Counted from the stretch's first letter, positions 49,990 to 62,429 are shown. The stretch: 64,000 nt of DNA from Saururus chinensis (GCA_035235625.1 CP141146.1:38919709-38983708), one strand, 5' to 3'. Numbers and translations: made by a program. The notes: generated by a model from the letters alone, not told the origin.

Positions 49990-50817
49990 AAAAGAAAAAA
50001 GCTCTAGGGATTTACTTATTACTATAGCCCTATTTGGGAGGCAACGTGAGGTAAAGAAAGTGTTTTCCCCCACCAATTTGGTAGGGAAAGCGATTTTTCC
50101 TCTTGATATGATGTATTGCACTCTAGAGGGGAAAGCACTTTCCCCTTCAAAATGCCTCCAAAACAGGCCTATAGGCTTCTATTTATAAATGTGTCTTCTA
50201 TTTTAGGGATAAAGTCATTTCCCACTTTAGAAAGGCACTTTTCAAGGTTGAAAAGTGTCTCCCACACTTGCCTTTAAAAAGATCCCTTTGACCGGAGTCC
50301 ATATACCATAAAAAAAACTTTTGAGAGCTACTACTCACTAGAGCTATGGAAACTATGTCATCACATTGTGGTATGATACTAAGATTTGACGACCCATTTC
50401 CCTGAGTTGTAGCTACGGCTAATGTAAGAAAATGTTTAAAAGACCCAATGGAAACCGGCCATGTCGAGCCAAGCCCACGACTCAATTTGGTCGGCCCAAG
50501 CTGTTGGTTTGTGGGGCAGGCTGGCCCAACATGGCCCACCCCCTTAGGGGCCTATGGGCCAGGGGAAGGTCGGCCAACCATGCCCCATTTATAATATTAT
50601 TATATTAATATAATTAAAAAACTTTGGCCAAAAAAATTTTATTTTATTTTTTTGTAAATTAGAAAGTAGATGTTATAATTACATCATTATAAAATGAGTA
50701 CATCCTAACTAAGTTAGTACCTACTTATATATCTATCATTTGCAATTATAATTTAAAGCCTCAAATACAAAAATATATAAAACTTATAGTGTGGACTAAT
50801 TAATTGTAATATCTATG
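49990..50817. other. Intergenic stretch, probably part of the decayed hAT element
   Basis: No conserved coding. 50400-50580 is GC-richer with repeated ggcccaagc/ggcccaac motifs, as often seen near the ends of hAT elements. I could not place a terminal repeat. Confidence 0.3.
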
Positions 50818-51570
50818 AGATCTCCTATTTCTTCTTTCAACTCGGGAGCTTGTGCCCTTTGTTTTTTATCCATTTAATCCTTCAAATATATGCATGTCTC
50901 CGCTGCATTTGGAGTTGGTCGACCTCATCTATCGTCCAACACTCTACCTCTAGCATTAAAAGTAGATTTAGATGCCACGTGGACATCAAGGGGGTTAATG
51001 TATCATGAACTAAGGTAGACAATGAATGATAGTTCTTTTTATGTATCTACCACCAACCTAAAACATTAAATTTTCTAATATGTTCTTCAATAATAAAAGA
51101 AACAAAATCAATTTGTCCATATTTTATTTATTTATTTTTGAAGTAGCATCTAGGTATTGACTTTTTTTAACTAAAAGGCATAGTCGAAGAAGAAGAAGAA
51201 GTTAGTTCATTTTGTCCTAACCTAAATGTTATTGCATAAAAATTGTATAAATTATGTAAAGTAGTTTCTACCATACTATACATATCTTCATTATTATTAG
51301 CATAGGGACTCATGTTTGAGCGTATATTATCTATTAATATTTATATACCTTCTAATCTAAGCCTAGGATCCATTACAACTCTTAAATAGTAAATCAAAGG
51401 AATAGAAGACCAATATTTATTTATCTTTTCTCCATTTTCTCTACTGGAGGTAAAAAAGTTCATTACTATAATAATTTTCAAATGCACAAGTTATTTCATA
51501 CATGCGTCCCAAAATTACACAAGAAGTAAAATAATAAACTCCAGATAACTATTTGGTAGTATCATAAAAG

Positions 51571-51914
51571 GGAAGATTATATAAATAATGTTAAAAAAAT
51601 AATTACCGAAATAGTAAAGAGATGAAAATATTTACCCTAAAATAGTATTGCTTTTTGCCACACCTGTGTTGGCGCTCGCGTAACTTTTTTGTAAATTTTT
51701 TTGATAATTTCATCCTTTAAAAGGACAAAATCACAATTAATGGTGTCACCATAATAGTGATTTTGTCCTTTCTAAGGACAAATCACTATTTAATGGTGAT
51801 TTAACCTTCTAAATTTATTTTTAAAAAAATACGAATACTATTTTGGTAATTATTTTTATCTCTCTCATATTTTAATAAATATTTTATTTTTAATATTATT
51901 TATATAATTTTTCC
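51571..51914. mobile_element. MULE-type MITE (344 bp)
   Basis: The left end ggaagattatataaataatg and the right end read inward, ggaaaaattatataaataat, are inverted and continue with attaccgaaatagt / attaccaaaatagt. Flanks tcataaaag (51562-51570) and ttataaaaa (51915-51923) agree at 7 of 9. The interior has the same ggcgc/cgtcctt palindrome style as the larger MULEs (gattttgtcctttctaagga). It interrupts the hAT relic. Confidence 0.65.
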
Positions 51915-52360
51915 TTATAAAAATAGATAAAAAATACATCAAACTAATAGAAATTTGAAAATGACCTTCACTAAGTCCAAGATCATGTGTTTTTTCATTA
52001 GCTTAAAAATTATCATATCTTCTAATCCCTCACATGATTGCAACATTAAATAAGTGTTATTCCACTTATGACGAACATCTAATTAAAAAAAATTATATTT
52101 CTTTTTATGCAATTTACACAACTTTCTAAAGTTTTATATTCTAGAAGGTGAAGAAGTGATATGCAACAAATTATCTTTAATTAATTAAATATACGGCTTA
52201 ATTACATTTAGAAAAGCTTGAACAAATACATTAATTGTGTGACATGCACACCAAATATGAAACACAAGGGACTATCATAAATTAATATGATCACAATGAA
52301 ATTTTAAAAGTTTTACTGTGGAATTATTAATAAAATTATTATATTAAGTTATAAACAAAA

Positions 52361-53718
52361 GGGAAATTTATTTAAATAATAATTTTAAAAAAAATATTTA
52401 CCAAATCAAACCACTTTGGGAAATATTTTTCAAAGTGGTGTTATTTTTTGCCACACAGGCACCAGCCAAGCAGCTAGTGCCTTGCGACTTTTTTTAAAAA
52501 AAAATTATATGATTTCGTCCTTTGGAAGGACGAAATCATGTTTAAGTTGATTTCATTCTTTCAAATGATGAAATCAGTTTATAACAATTAACCAGATTTC
52601 GTCCTTTAGAAGGACGAAATCACGTTACTTTGCCAACTTGAGAAGAAGGACGAAATCTAATTAAAAAAACTATTTTAAACTAACTTTAACACATGTCCCT
52701 GTTTATTCATTCCACACATTCCATGCATAACAAACATAACATTAAAGTTATTGACATCAACTAATAAAAACAAACATAGAAAAGAAATGTTTATCAAATA
52801 TATTACATCACATGTTAATAAAATACTTAGTTTAAAAGAAACATATAACAAATCTAATACACTCAATGACATGATCTCTTACGTCCTCAACCTCCCTCGA
52901 CCTCAACGGTGTTGCACGAGCTTCTCCTCATGATTTGCCTACTCCGGCTTTGGCTCCGACTCCGACTCTAGAATCGGCCAACCATAAGAATTAAGAACAT
53001 CAAATTAAAGATCGTGCAATAATGCAACAATGCTAAGTGCATGATACCCAAATAATTTATCAAAAATGAGCGAAAGAGTATACCTTTAATAGATCTGCAG
53101 GCTCAATCAACCAAATCCCTAAATTGAAATTAGGGCAAGTGGAATAAGTGAATGCAAACATGAAATCACTTCTGTGCATGGCCGGCTAAGGACGGGTTCT
53201 GGTTGGTGGTGCTCAAATGCAATGAACAACAGAGCATGGCAGCGAGGCGGAGGACAAACTAGAGGCAGAGGAGAACTAGGAACTAGAGTGAAGAGACGCA
53301 AACTGGAGGCGGAGGCGGAGTTGGGAATAAAAGAATGTGATTTCGTCCTTGTAAAGGAAAAAATCAACTTAAGTTGATTTCGTCCGTTAAAAGGACGAAA
53401 TCTATTTAGATGGTCGACCCAATTTGAATTTGTAAAGTGTAGCGATTTCGTCCTTTAGAATGACGAAATCGCCTTAAGGTGATTGCGTCCTTCTAAAGGA
53501 CAAAATCGGGTTAACTATTATAAATCGATTTTATCCTTTGAAATGATGAAATCAACCCAAAGGATGAAATCATATAAAATTTAAAAAAAAAGCCACATAG
53601 GCGCCAGCGGCTTGGCTAGCGCCTGGGTGCAAAAAGCAACACCACTTTGGGAAATATTTCCCAAAGTGGGTTGATTTGGTAAATATTTTTAAAAAATTAT
53701 TATTTAAATACTTTTCCC
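52361..53718. mobile_element. Non-autonomous MULE with perfect 9-bp TSD
   Basis: Ends gggaaatttatttaaataat and inverted gggaaaagtatttaaataat continue through aatatttaccaaatcaa, a ccactttgggaaatatt hairpin, gtggtgtt and gccagccaagc. The TSD taaacaaaa is exact (52352-52360 and 53719-53727). Subterminal gatttcgtcctttggaagg / cgaaatc palindromes flank a unique centre (about 52690-53330). The centre has a minus-strand stretch with a CT-rich peptide and no family resemblance. No transposase. It is inserted in the hAT relic. Confidence 0.88.
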
Positions 53719-53999
53719 TAAACAAAATTTTTATCTTTAATAAAAATTTCATTTAAAATAGAAATTCATAATTTTTCAATAATCAATGAAGTGTGGGGAT
53801 ATTTTATCATATTGAAATGAAATATTCTCTTATATAATTTCTATTATTCTTCTATAAAGTAAGTTGTAACACAAGCATATCCAACATCCTTGTCACTAGT
53901 CCAAATATCATAAATTAAAGAAATCTTACATGAAATTGTAAGTAGAGTAATCATAAGTTGTACCTTATACTCCTTGAATAGTTTGAAAATATCCTTTCT

Positions 54000-55293
54000 C
54001 ATCGTGTTGTGTGAGATTTTGTTGAAACTCAGCTCCAACAATGTTTACCACATTACCAACTAAGGTAAAAAAAATAAGTTAATTCGATCATGATGTTTTG
54101 CAACAGCAACTAGTGCTAATTGAAGTTGATGAGCAAAGCAGTGAACATAGAATGCAGATGGATTTTCTCTCATAATGAGTGTCTTTAGGCCATTGAATTC
54201 ACCTTGCATGTTACTAGCCCCACCATAGCCTTGTCCATGCAATCTTTCTATGCTCAACCCATATTTAGAAAAAACTACTCCAATTGCTTCATTGAGAGAG
54301 AGAGTTGTGGTATTACTTACATGAACAATACCAAGAAAAAACTCAATGACATGCCCTTGCTTGTTCACATAACGTAAAACAACACTCATCTGCTCTTTGC
54401 ATGATACATCACGTGCTTCATCAATCAAAATACTAAAAAGTGCATCACCAAGTTGGTTAATGAGAATACTTATGGCTTCCAATGCAGCAATATTTATAAT
54501 GTCTTTTTGAATATCAAGTGAAATCAATTTTAGAGTTCCAGAAGCATTTTGGAGCACAACTTTCCTATCTTCTTCTTTTTGCTCAGCAAGAAATTGCAAG
54601 AGTTCAAGAAAATTCCTTTGATTTTTAGAATCTTCATTTTCATCATGACCAAGAAAAGCCATCCTTGGCATAAAAGAAATTGAATGTAGTCAACTGATGC
54701 TTTTAAACGAGTTTGATATTCACTTCAAGCTTTTTTTGATTGCTTGTAGAAAATAGTTTTAATATGATGTTCCTGTTTCAACAAAATTTAACCATCCTTC
54801 CAAGCTTGCTTATGACCACTATTGGAACCTCCAACATGAATATAAAACTTCTCTTTCTTTTTTCAGTTTGAAAATCCTTCACTAATGAAAGAGTCATTGC
54901 CTATACTCAATTGCTCAAGAGTTGTTGATCTAAAAAGATTGCAGCATAAGCAAAATGTAGCATCTTTTGCTATGCTATATTCCAACCAACTACCATACTC
55001 ATCAAACCAAGTTGGATTGAAACGCCTTGAAACTTTTCCAATTTTCTTTTGAGGAAAATTGTAGTTTGGATGGTTGACAAGGACCCTTTTGTAGATATGC
55101 TCTTCGGATTTGATCCCAGTCATTGGGATGATAATCTATAATTTGAGCTAGGACGCAACCCAGGGTTGGCAGGAAATTCTCCCAAGTTAACTTCCATAAA
55201 AAATTTCTTTGACAAATGTTGCACCACATCTTTCTTTTCATTTGTAATTGGCAATGACTCAACCACTATCTTTCTTTTGAGAAATTTATCCAT
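54000..55293 (-). pseudogene. hAT transposase relic, zinc-finger MYM-type 1 (ZMYM1-like)
   Basis: The minus strand begins MDKFLKRKIVVESLPITNEK at 55293. It continues YHPNDWDQIRRAYLQKGPCQ and the TTF-type zinc-finger region WFDEYGSWLEYSIAKDATFC and LCC. Then comes the DUF4371-like part: FLGHDENEDSKNQRNFLELL, DIQKDIINIAALEAI, LFSILIDEARDVSCKEQM, GQGYGGASNMQGEFNGLK and FYVHCFAHQLQLALVAVAK. At about 54045 LVGNVVNIVGA continues in another frame. Frameshifts lie at about 55130, 54860-54700 and 54050; the C-terminal half with the dimerisation domain is missing. The family consists of domesticated or mobile hAT proteins abundant in plants. Confidence 0.82.
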
Positions 55294-56863
55294 ATCTAAA
55301 AAAATAAAAGGTTAATCTTATACTATTTTCATAGTATCCATGATAAATATAGTATTAAGCATGCATATAATTGCTAAATAATTTGGGACAAATGCATAAT
55401 TCATATGATTTGATATTCTTATAGACTAAGAAAAAGCTTGGGGAAAAGTAGAAAGCAGCTATGCAAATGGTCCCCCAAAAAAATATTCAAAAGTTACTCC
55501 TTTTGACTTAGGAACAAACACTTTCCTTTCACTAATTAAAGCTTTTAACTTTCACCAATAAATAAAATGTCCCCTCTACCTGTTACTATCAACATGTCTT
55601 ATCCAAATGTTAAACATGAACTCAATCCTAAAAAAATTATCAAGCAATTTTTAGGTCTCACCTTTTTATGCTCTTTCACTATCTCTTCCAACGTTATTCC
55701 TAGACTTGCTTTAGCTTCAGTACTAGACCCATCCCCCTCTGCTTTAATCTTTATCATCAGAGACTCTATACATATAACACTAAATAACTAAGTGGATTTA
55801 ACAACATTGAAAAAAAACTAAATAGGTCTTAAACTCAAGAGTAAATACATGATTTAGTCCATGTTTACTAGTGCACTTCTATGCAAAACATTGACTAATG
55901 TATTCAAACCCACATAATTAAAGCAGAACATGTTCATATCAATACTAATTTGATGCCTAAAAACACCTAAAACATGGATCCATGTTCTGATGTTCACACT
56001 CAAATTTTCAACACAATTATTTGCTTTATTAGTGCTTAGTATTTTTCGGTTATCCTTTCCTACCTATGCATAAGCCTTAACATTTAGAGTGACTATGAGT
56101 GCCTAGGATTTATAAAGAGACTCCCTTCATCTATCAGACTATCACAAGTATAAGAAAATGGCATAAAAAAACCCATGGGGAACTATTCACTTTCTTGCAA
56201 CAAATTTCTCAAATACAAAGGGTACAAGGTCACACCCATATATCAAGCTATCCTTTAATTCCTTTCTATAAGAGCATCACTAAAATCAGATAGGTGATTA
56301 TGAATTGAAGATTTGAAAACACAAAGCAAAATAAAAAATATTTAAACCAAGCATAGCATAACAACTGAGCAAATATTATCTTACACATTTGACATTCGAA
56401 ACAAAACAGCAGAAACTGAGATGCCACAAGATTTAAAGAGGAAACAGAGGTAATACCAAAAGTAGCAAAATTTTGTCTTCTTAAAGTATCTCGGACAGAA
56501 CGCTACTGGAGAAGATGCTTCGTATCTTTAAAAGCAATATCGGATTGATGGATTCAAGCAAGTTAAGCAACAGCCAATAGAGTCAATAACTGATGTCTTA
56601 TAGAGAGCTGTTGGCCTCCGAGCTCCAGTCCTCCAGGCTCCACTACACAAAGATGAGAAGCGGTCGGTGCCTCGGTTGAGACTTGAAAGAGAGGAGATGA
56701 ACAACATTCATAGCCTCATAGGTCATCTGGGGCCACGATTATCAGGGGAGGAGGGGGAAGGGAAGGGGCAAAGGTAATTTATTAAGGGGGGCATGTGTAT
56801 TTACATGCATACCCCCTTATTATTTGTAAAATTTCCTGCTGAACGTGGCTCCGCTCCAGCATG
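55294..56863 (-). other. 5' leader and outer end of the ZMYM1-like hAT element
   Basis: No coding is seen. Near 56863-56760 the minus strand reads catgctggagcggagccacg, then ggggtatgcatgtaaat and runs of C, closely resembling the terminal region of plant ZMYM1-type hAT elements (a CAGTGGCGGAGCC-like end). The opposite end was lost at the junction near 54000, so no TSD can be tested. Confidence 0.4.
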
Positions 56864-57459
56864 TAGGCAATGGCATTACATGTTAAAAGAATTATGCACT
56901 TTTTAATTATCTATTTCAATCCATTGTTGCTTCCAAACCATAGTTTTCATGGTATAGTTACTAACAACATCTTTTCAAAAATTAGCATTTTAATGACTCA
57001 ATAACTCACTACAACAAAAACGACTATTAGCGATGCTTTTAAGTATCGCTAATGGTCCTAAAAGCGTCGCTAATAAGTATTAGTGACGCTTATAAAGCAT
57101 CGCTACATGCGTCAATAAAAACCGTGTCGTTGTTGCTCATTAGCGACATTTATGATTAAACGTCGCTAATTATCATTATTAGCGACATTTATTACTGCGT
57201 CACTAATAAGAAAAATGTGTCGCTAATAATCTAGTATTAGCAACGTTTAGCGCATACGTCGCTAATAATAAAATATTAAAAAATTAAATATCTTTTTTAA
57301 ATATAATTTATTTTAAAAAAAATATTTATTAAATAATTATTAGCGATGTTTATAAATTTACGTCGCTAATAGTATAATATTAGAGACATTTATTAAACGT
57401 CGTTAATGTGGATTAAAAAAATAAAAAAAATATATTTACCACTATTAGCGACGCACTAA

Positions 57460-58015
57460 AAAAAACAAACATTGACCCGGTTTGGAATTGCTGCTGACCC
57501 GCGGCACGAGTTGCTGTTGACCTGCGGCGCGGGTCACTGCTGACCCGCAAAAAGGGTCTTTGCTACCCCGCGACAGGCACAGGTCACTGCAGATGCAAGG
57601 GGAGCAGGATCGCGGCACGGGGAGCGGGGAGCGGGCACCATCGCCGGCGCCGGGAGCGGTAGCGAGAGTGGAGTACCGGCACTGGGGTGCGGGGAGAGGG
57701 TGCAGTTGGTGTTGTCTTCAACCTCTCGTCCGGCGAGCCCGTCGGCTCCCAGCCTCCAAAATAGCTTCTGCTTCCTCCGTCATCCGGCTTGCAGGAGTTC
57801 GACCTGAGGGAGACAGCTACAAGGAGGGTGAATCGGGCGGAGAGATGGCGAGGAGAAGAGAGAGCGAGGGCGACGGCGACGGCAAGGGGAGGCAACAGGT
57901 CTTTTATAAACGCAGGGGCGAAGAAACGCAAGGGCGAAACTTCGCCCAAGCGCGAAATTTCGCACCCAGCGCGAAATTTTCTTGCGCAGGCGAATTTCTG
58001 CCCACTGAAAACATC
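57460..58015. other. GC-rich, possibly captured block in the CACTA element
   Basis: It contrasts sharply with its AT-rich surroundings: tgacccgcgg repeats at 57480-57570, then a GC-rich stretch with open frames on both strands (57560-58018 plus, 57949-57584 minus) without a family I recognise. A TATA-like cttttataaacgcagggg at about 57900 is followed by cgcgaaattt repeats. It might be a captured host promoter and first exon; this is inferred from composition only. Confidence 0.35.
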
Positions 58016-58407
58016 TAGCGACGCTTAAAACGAAACATCGTGAAAAACATTTAAATTAGCGATGCTAGCATTTTGGCATCGCTAATAATGATAATATTAG
58101 CAACGCTCGAGCATGAGTGTCGCTAATAATAAACATTTTAGCGATGCTATTTCAAGAACGTCGCTACTAATATTCATATTAGCGTCGTTTCAGACCATGT
58201 GGCATTAATATTATCATTGTTAGCCTAATAATTGTAATATGAAGTCTATCAACATTTTTATTTTTTATAAATCTATTAGCAATGTTGAATAAGAAACGTC
58301 ACTAATTTGTTTCTTATTGGCGACGCTTACCTATAAACGTCGCCACTAATTGCTTTAATCGCGATGATCAGTTTCGAGCGTCGCTAATAGAATTTTTTAA
58401 AACTTTC

Positions 58408-59009
58408 CCCCTCTCTCCTCCATTTCTCTATCTACCTTCTCTCTCTCTCTCCTCCATCTCTCTCTACCCTCTCTCTCTCCCCTCCTCTCTCTCCATTCCT
58501 CTCTCTCTTTCCTCTCTCTCTCTCCTTCCTGTATCTATCTCTACCCTCTCTCTATCCTCTCTCCTCCCTTCCCCTCTCTCTCTCCCCCCTCTCTCCTCTC
58601 CTCTCCTCTCCCCTCTCACTCCTCTCCTCTCTCCTCTCCTCTCCTCCCCTCTCTCCTCTCCTCTCTCCCTCTCTCTCTCCTCTCTCTCTCCTCTCCTCTC
58701 CTATCTCTCTCTCCTCTCCTATCTCTCTCTCTCCTCTCCTCTCTCGACTCCCTCTCTCTCTCTCCCCTCTTCTCTCTCCTCTCTCTCTCTCCTCTCCTCT
58801 CTCTCTCTCCTCCCCTCCCTCTCCTCTCCCTCTCCTCTCTCTCTCCTCTCTCTTTCCTCTCCTCTCCTCTCTCCTCTCTCTCTCTCTCTCCTCTCTCTCC
58901 TCTATCTCCCCCTCTCCCCTCTCTCGCTCCTCTCTCTCTCTCATCTCTCCTCTCTCCTCTCCTCTCTCGACTCCCCCTCTCTCCCTCCTCTCTCTCTCTC
59001 CTCCCTCTC

Positions 59010-59041
<32 letters not shown>

Positions 59042-59060
59042 CTCTCTCCTCTCCTCTCTC

Positions 59061-59116
<56 letters not shown>

Positions 59117-59139
59117 CCTCTCACTCTCTCCTCCCTCTC

Positions 59140-59204
<65 letters not shown>

Positions 59205-59790
59205 CTCTCTCTCTCCTCTCCTCTCCTATCTCACTCTCCTCCTCTACCCTCTCTCTCTCCTCTATCTGCCCCCCTCTCCTCTCTCCTTCCTCTCTCTCTC
59301 TCCTCTCTCTCTCTCCTCCCTCTCTCTCCTCTCTCTCTCTCTCTCTCCTCTCTCCTCTCTCCTCTCTCTCTCTCCTCTCCTCTCTCCTCCCTCTCCTCTC
59401 TCTCCCTCTCCTCTCTCTCTCCTCCCTCTCCTCCCTCTCTCCTCTCTCCCTCTCTCTCTCTCTCTCCTCTCCTCTCCTCCTCTCTCTCCTCTCCTCTCTC
59501 TCCTCTCCTCTCTCTCCTCTCCTCTCCCTCTCCTCTCTCTCCTCTCCCTCGCTCTCTCTCCTCTATTCTTTCTCTCTCCTCTCCTCTCCTCTCTCTCCTC
59601 TCCTCGCTCTCTCTCCTCTATTCTTTCTCTCTCCTCTCCTCTCCTCCCTCTCCATTCTCTCTCCACCCATTCTCTCTCCTCCCTCTCCCCTCTCTTCCCA
59701 ATCTCTCTCTCTCTCTTCCCTATACTCTCTCTCTCCACCCTCTCCCTCTCCCTCTTCCCTCTCCTCTCTCCGCCCTCTCTCCTCTATTTT
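58408..59790. repeat. 1.4-kb polypyrimidine (CT-rich) tract
   Basis: It is almost purely C and T on the plus strand, built from ctctc, cctctct and ctccc units, with pure (CT)n runs at about 59070-59111 and 59157-59199. Arginine/glutamate-rich minus-strand frames of up to 190 codons are translations of the repeat. Confidence 0.95.
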
Positions 59791-60084
59791 TAAATTTTTT
59801 TATTCTTTAAATTTAATTTTTCAAATAAAAAAGAATTAAATAAAATTACTAATAGCAACGTAAAGTAAAATACGTCGCTATTAGGACATGTATTAGCGAC
59901 GTATATATTTATACGTTGCTATTTAGTACACTTATTAGCGACGTATATATCTATACATCGTTAATACATGTACTAATAGCGGCATATATATCTATATGTC
60001 GCTATTAGTAATTTATTTTAATTATTTTTTTTATTTTTAAAAATAAAAAATAATTAAAATTTTTAAAAAAATCAAAATAAAATT

Positions 60085-60585
60085 CCTCTCACCCTCCCTC
60101 TCTTCCCTCCCCTATCCCCTCTGTCTTCCCTCTCCTCTCTCTCTCTCACTCTCTCTCTTCGGTATCCTCTCTCTCTCCACCCTTTCTCTCTCCCCTCCCT
60201 CTCCTCTCTCTCTCCCTTCTCTCTTCCCTCCCCTCTCTTTCTCTTCCCTCTCCTCTCTCTCTTCCCTCCCCTCTCCTCTCTCTCTTCCCTATCCTCTCTC
60301 TCTCCACCCTTTCTCTCTCCTCTCTCTCACTCCACCCTCACTCTCCTCCCTCTCTCTCCTCCCTCTCCCTCTCTCTTCCCTCTCCTCTCTCTCTCCCTCT
60401 CTCCTCTCGCTCCCTTCCCTCCCTTTTCCCTCCCCCTCCCTCTCTCTCTTCCCTCCCCTCTATCTCTCTCTTCCCTCCCCTCTCCTCTCTCTCTCTTCCC
60501 TCTCCTCTCTCTATCTTCCCTCTCCTCTCTCTCTCTTCCCTCTCCTCTATCTCTCTTCCCTCTCCTATCTACCCACACACTATCT
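60085..60585. repeat. Second CT-rich tract of the CACTA element
   Basis: About 500 bases of tctcttccctc and ctctctct units, followed by the same ctctaattttaattttttaa anchor that ends the CT tracts at 1-3558. That anchor is the main link between the two CACTA copies. Confidence 0.9.
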
Positions 60586-61596
60586 CTCCTCTAATTTTAA
60601 TTTTTTAATATTTTTTATTCTTTAAAATTAATTTTAAAAATAAAAATACTAATAGTGACGTATAGCTCTATACGTCGCTATTAGTATTTTATTTTAATTT
60701 TTTAAAAAATTAATAAATTTTAAAAAAACTAAAATAAAATTTTAATAACAAATAGGTAGTAGCGATGCATTTTATCATACGTCGCAACTACTATTAGGTA
60801 GTAGCGACGCATAGCATATGCATCACTATTAGTTCTTTTTAAAAAAAAAAATTTAAAAAATTTAGAACAATTAGCGACATTTATTTTAAACATCGCTATT
60901 GTTTAAACTATTAGCGACGTTTGTAAAAATGCGTCGTTAATAGTTTTGAAATTTTTGAAAAAAAATTAAAATATATATCTTTTAGTGACGCTTATACAAG
61001 CGTCGCTAATAACGTAAGTAGTAGCAACGCATAACTAAAAGCGTCGCTAAAAGTGTAAGTATTAGCAACGCTTAGTATTATGCGTCACTAATAGTGATTT
61101 TTGTTGTGATGGTTTTTTATATGTCGTTATTAATGCTTTTTAGCGACGCAAAGTACTGTGACGCTTATATAAGCGTCGCTAATACCCAATTTTGTTGTAG
61201 TGACTCTAGAAAACTTTGCGAATAATAAATTTTTATCAAGGAAAAATTTACCTTAATTTTCTAGTTCTTACCAGGAGGGTGGTGGTGTTACTGAAATGGG
61301 AATTTTTTTTATTAAAAAAAGTTAAACTTAGGAATTTTGGTGTGTTGAAAAGTCTTAACCTTCCTTCAATTCAAATGATTTTTTATGTCTGCACCATGTT
61401 GCAGACCGAATTCTTATTTGTCAACTTCCTAAAATAATATGGAAAAACTAGTGTTCCCTCAATCGTACTCTAAGCACCATTGGATCATGATCAAATGGTG
61501 CTTGCATTATGAAAATATGTGTATGTAATTGGACAACTTTTGGGCACCTTAGCTTGTTGTGAAAAGCAAGGACTACCCCCCTTAAAAAATGATATA

Positions 61597-61701
61597 CTCC
61601 CTTTGTCCCATATTAAGTATCCTATTTGGTTTTTCAAAAGGAAACAAACACTCATTCATCTTGAAAAACTAAAGAGGACAATTAATATGGGATGGATGGA
61701 G
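61597..61701. mobile_element. Stowaway MITE (105 bp)
   Basis: Ends ctccctttgtcccatattaa and, inverted, ctccatccatcccatattaa, with TA on both sides (61595-61596, 61702-61703). Typical size and signature of plant Tc1/mariner-derived Stowaway elements. Confidence 0.88.
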
Positions 61702-62429
61702 TACATGGATATAGTAAATCCTTATATACATAATCCCCTGCACTTGGAATATTCTCATTCTGGTATTTGTATTCGAGTTTTTTCCATATTGCCTTGCCGA
61801 AGAATGGAAAATTCCATATTCCTTAGATTTTAAATGGAAATACCATAAAACCTAGATTAATACTATATAAGGTAAATTTTAGATGAAAATACCCATGATC
61901 AGATATAGGGTTTTATATCGTGTAAAATCCTCATGAAGTCGCATTCATTGGCATACGACTTCAAACATCGGCGATTCATCCGATTGAAAAGTCCTTTCCG
62001 TTTGAAAATTCCATTCTGATTGGAAAGTCCTTTGATTGAGCAGCATTCACGCGACTTGAGAGAAGATTTTGCAACCTATCTGACCAAACATTGAAGATTA
62101 GGGTTTTTTTGTTCTGGAACGAGTTTGCGAAGAACACTCCGGCATTAGTTTTGGAACAAGTTTTTTTTGCAAGTTGAGTTTGAAACTATACTCCCCAAAG
62201 TTGGTTCTTCTTTGTAGCGAGGTTCCTTTTGCGATGATTCTGGTAAAGGAGTAAACATTGTCGAAAAGCAGTGGCCGAATGAATGGTTAATCCGGCTTGG
62301 AGAACATCAGTGGCGGTTTCGTGGTAAGGCCTTTTGGATATTTGTATGCACGATTTTTTATTTGGTGTGTATGAGAGCACACGGCATAGGCAGTCGAAGC
62401 AAACTATCATTGGGTCAGAAAGAAGATGA

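Larger units (their letters stand above)
50818..54045 (-). pseudogene. hAT transposase relic, RICESLEEPER type, split by two MULE insertions
   Basis: Minus-strand pieces run from high to low coordinate: FNKISHNTMRKDIFKLFKE and ISLIYDIWTSDKDVGYACVT (54020-53840, the 'WTS...GY.C.T.H..D' core); then, beyond the 1358-bp MULE, CACHTINVFVQAFLNVIKPY (about 52250-52190) and WNNTYLMLQSCEG (about 52060-52020); then, beyond the 344-bp MITE, NKYWSSIPLIYYLRVVMDPR (about 51430-51360); and finally the dimerisation segment HVASKSTFNARGRVLDDR (about 50990-50930). All pieces carry stops. Order and spacing are colinear with one transposase, so the gene was intact before the insertions. Confidence 0.75.
57007..61202. 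mobile_element. Complete non-autonomous CACTA (En/Spm) element
   Basis: Starts CACTACAACAAAAACGACTA at 57007 and ends ...AATTTTGTTGTAGTG at 61202; the ends are inverted repeats of the CACTA type. The 3-bp TSD is exact: act at 57004-57006 and 61203-61205. Dense subterminal motifs (attagcgacg, cgtcgctaat) fill 57030-57450, 58010-58390 and 60650-61190. No transposase is encoded. The interior has a GC-rich block, a 1.4-kb pyrimidine tract and a second 0.5-kb one. Total 4196 bp. Confidence 0.93.

Noticed and set aside
58552-59738. Long arginine/glutamate-rich minus-strand reading frames (up to 190 codons)
   Set aside because: They are translations of the CT/AG repeat tract; no start context, domain or composition change supports a gene.
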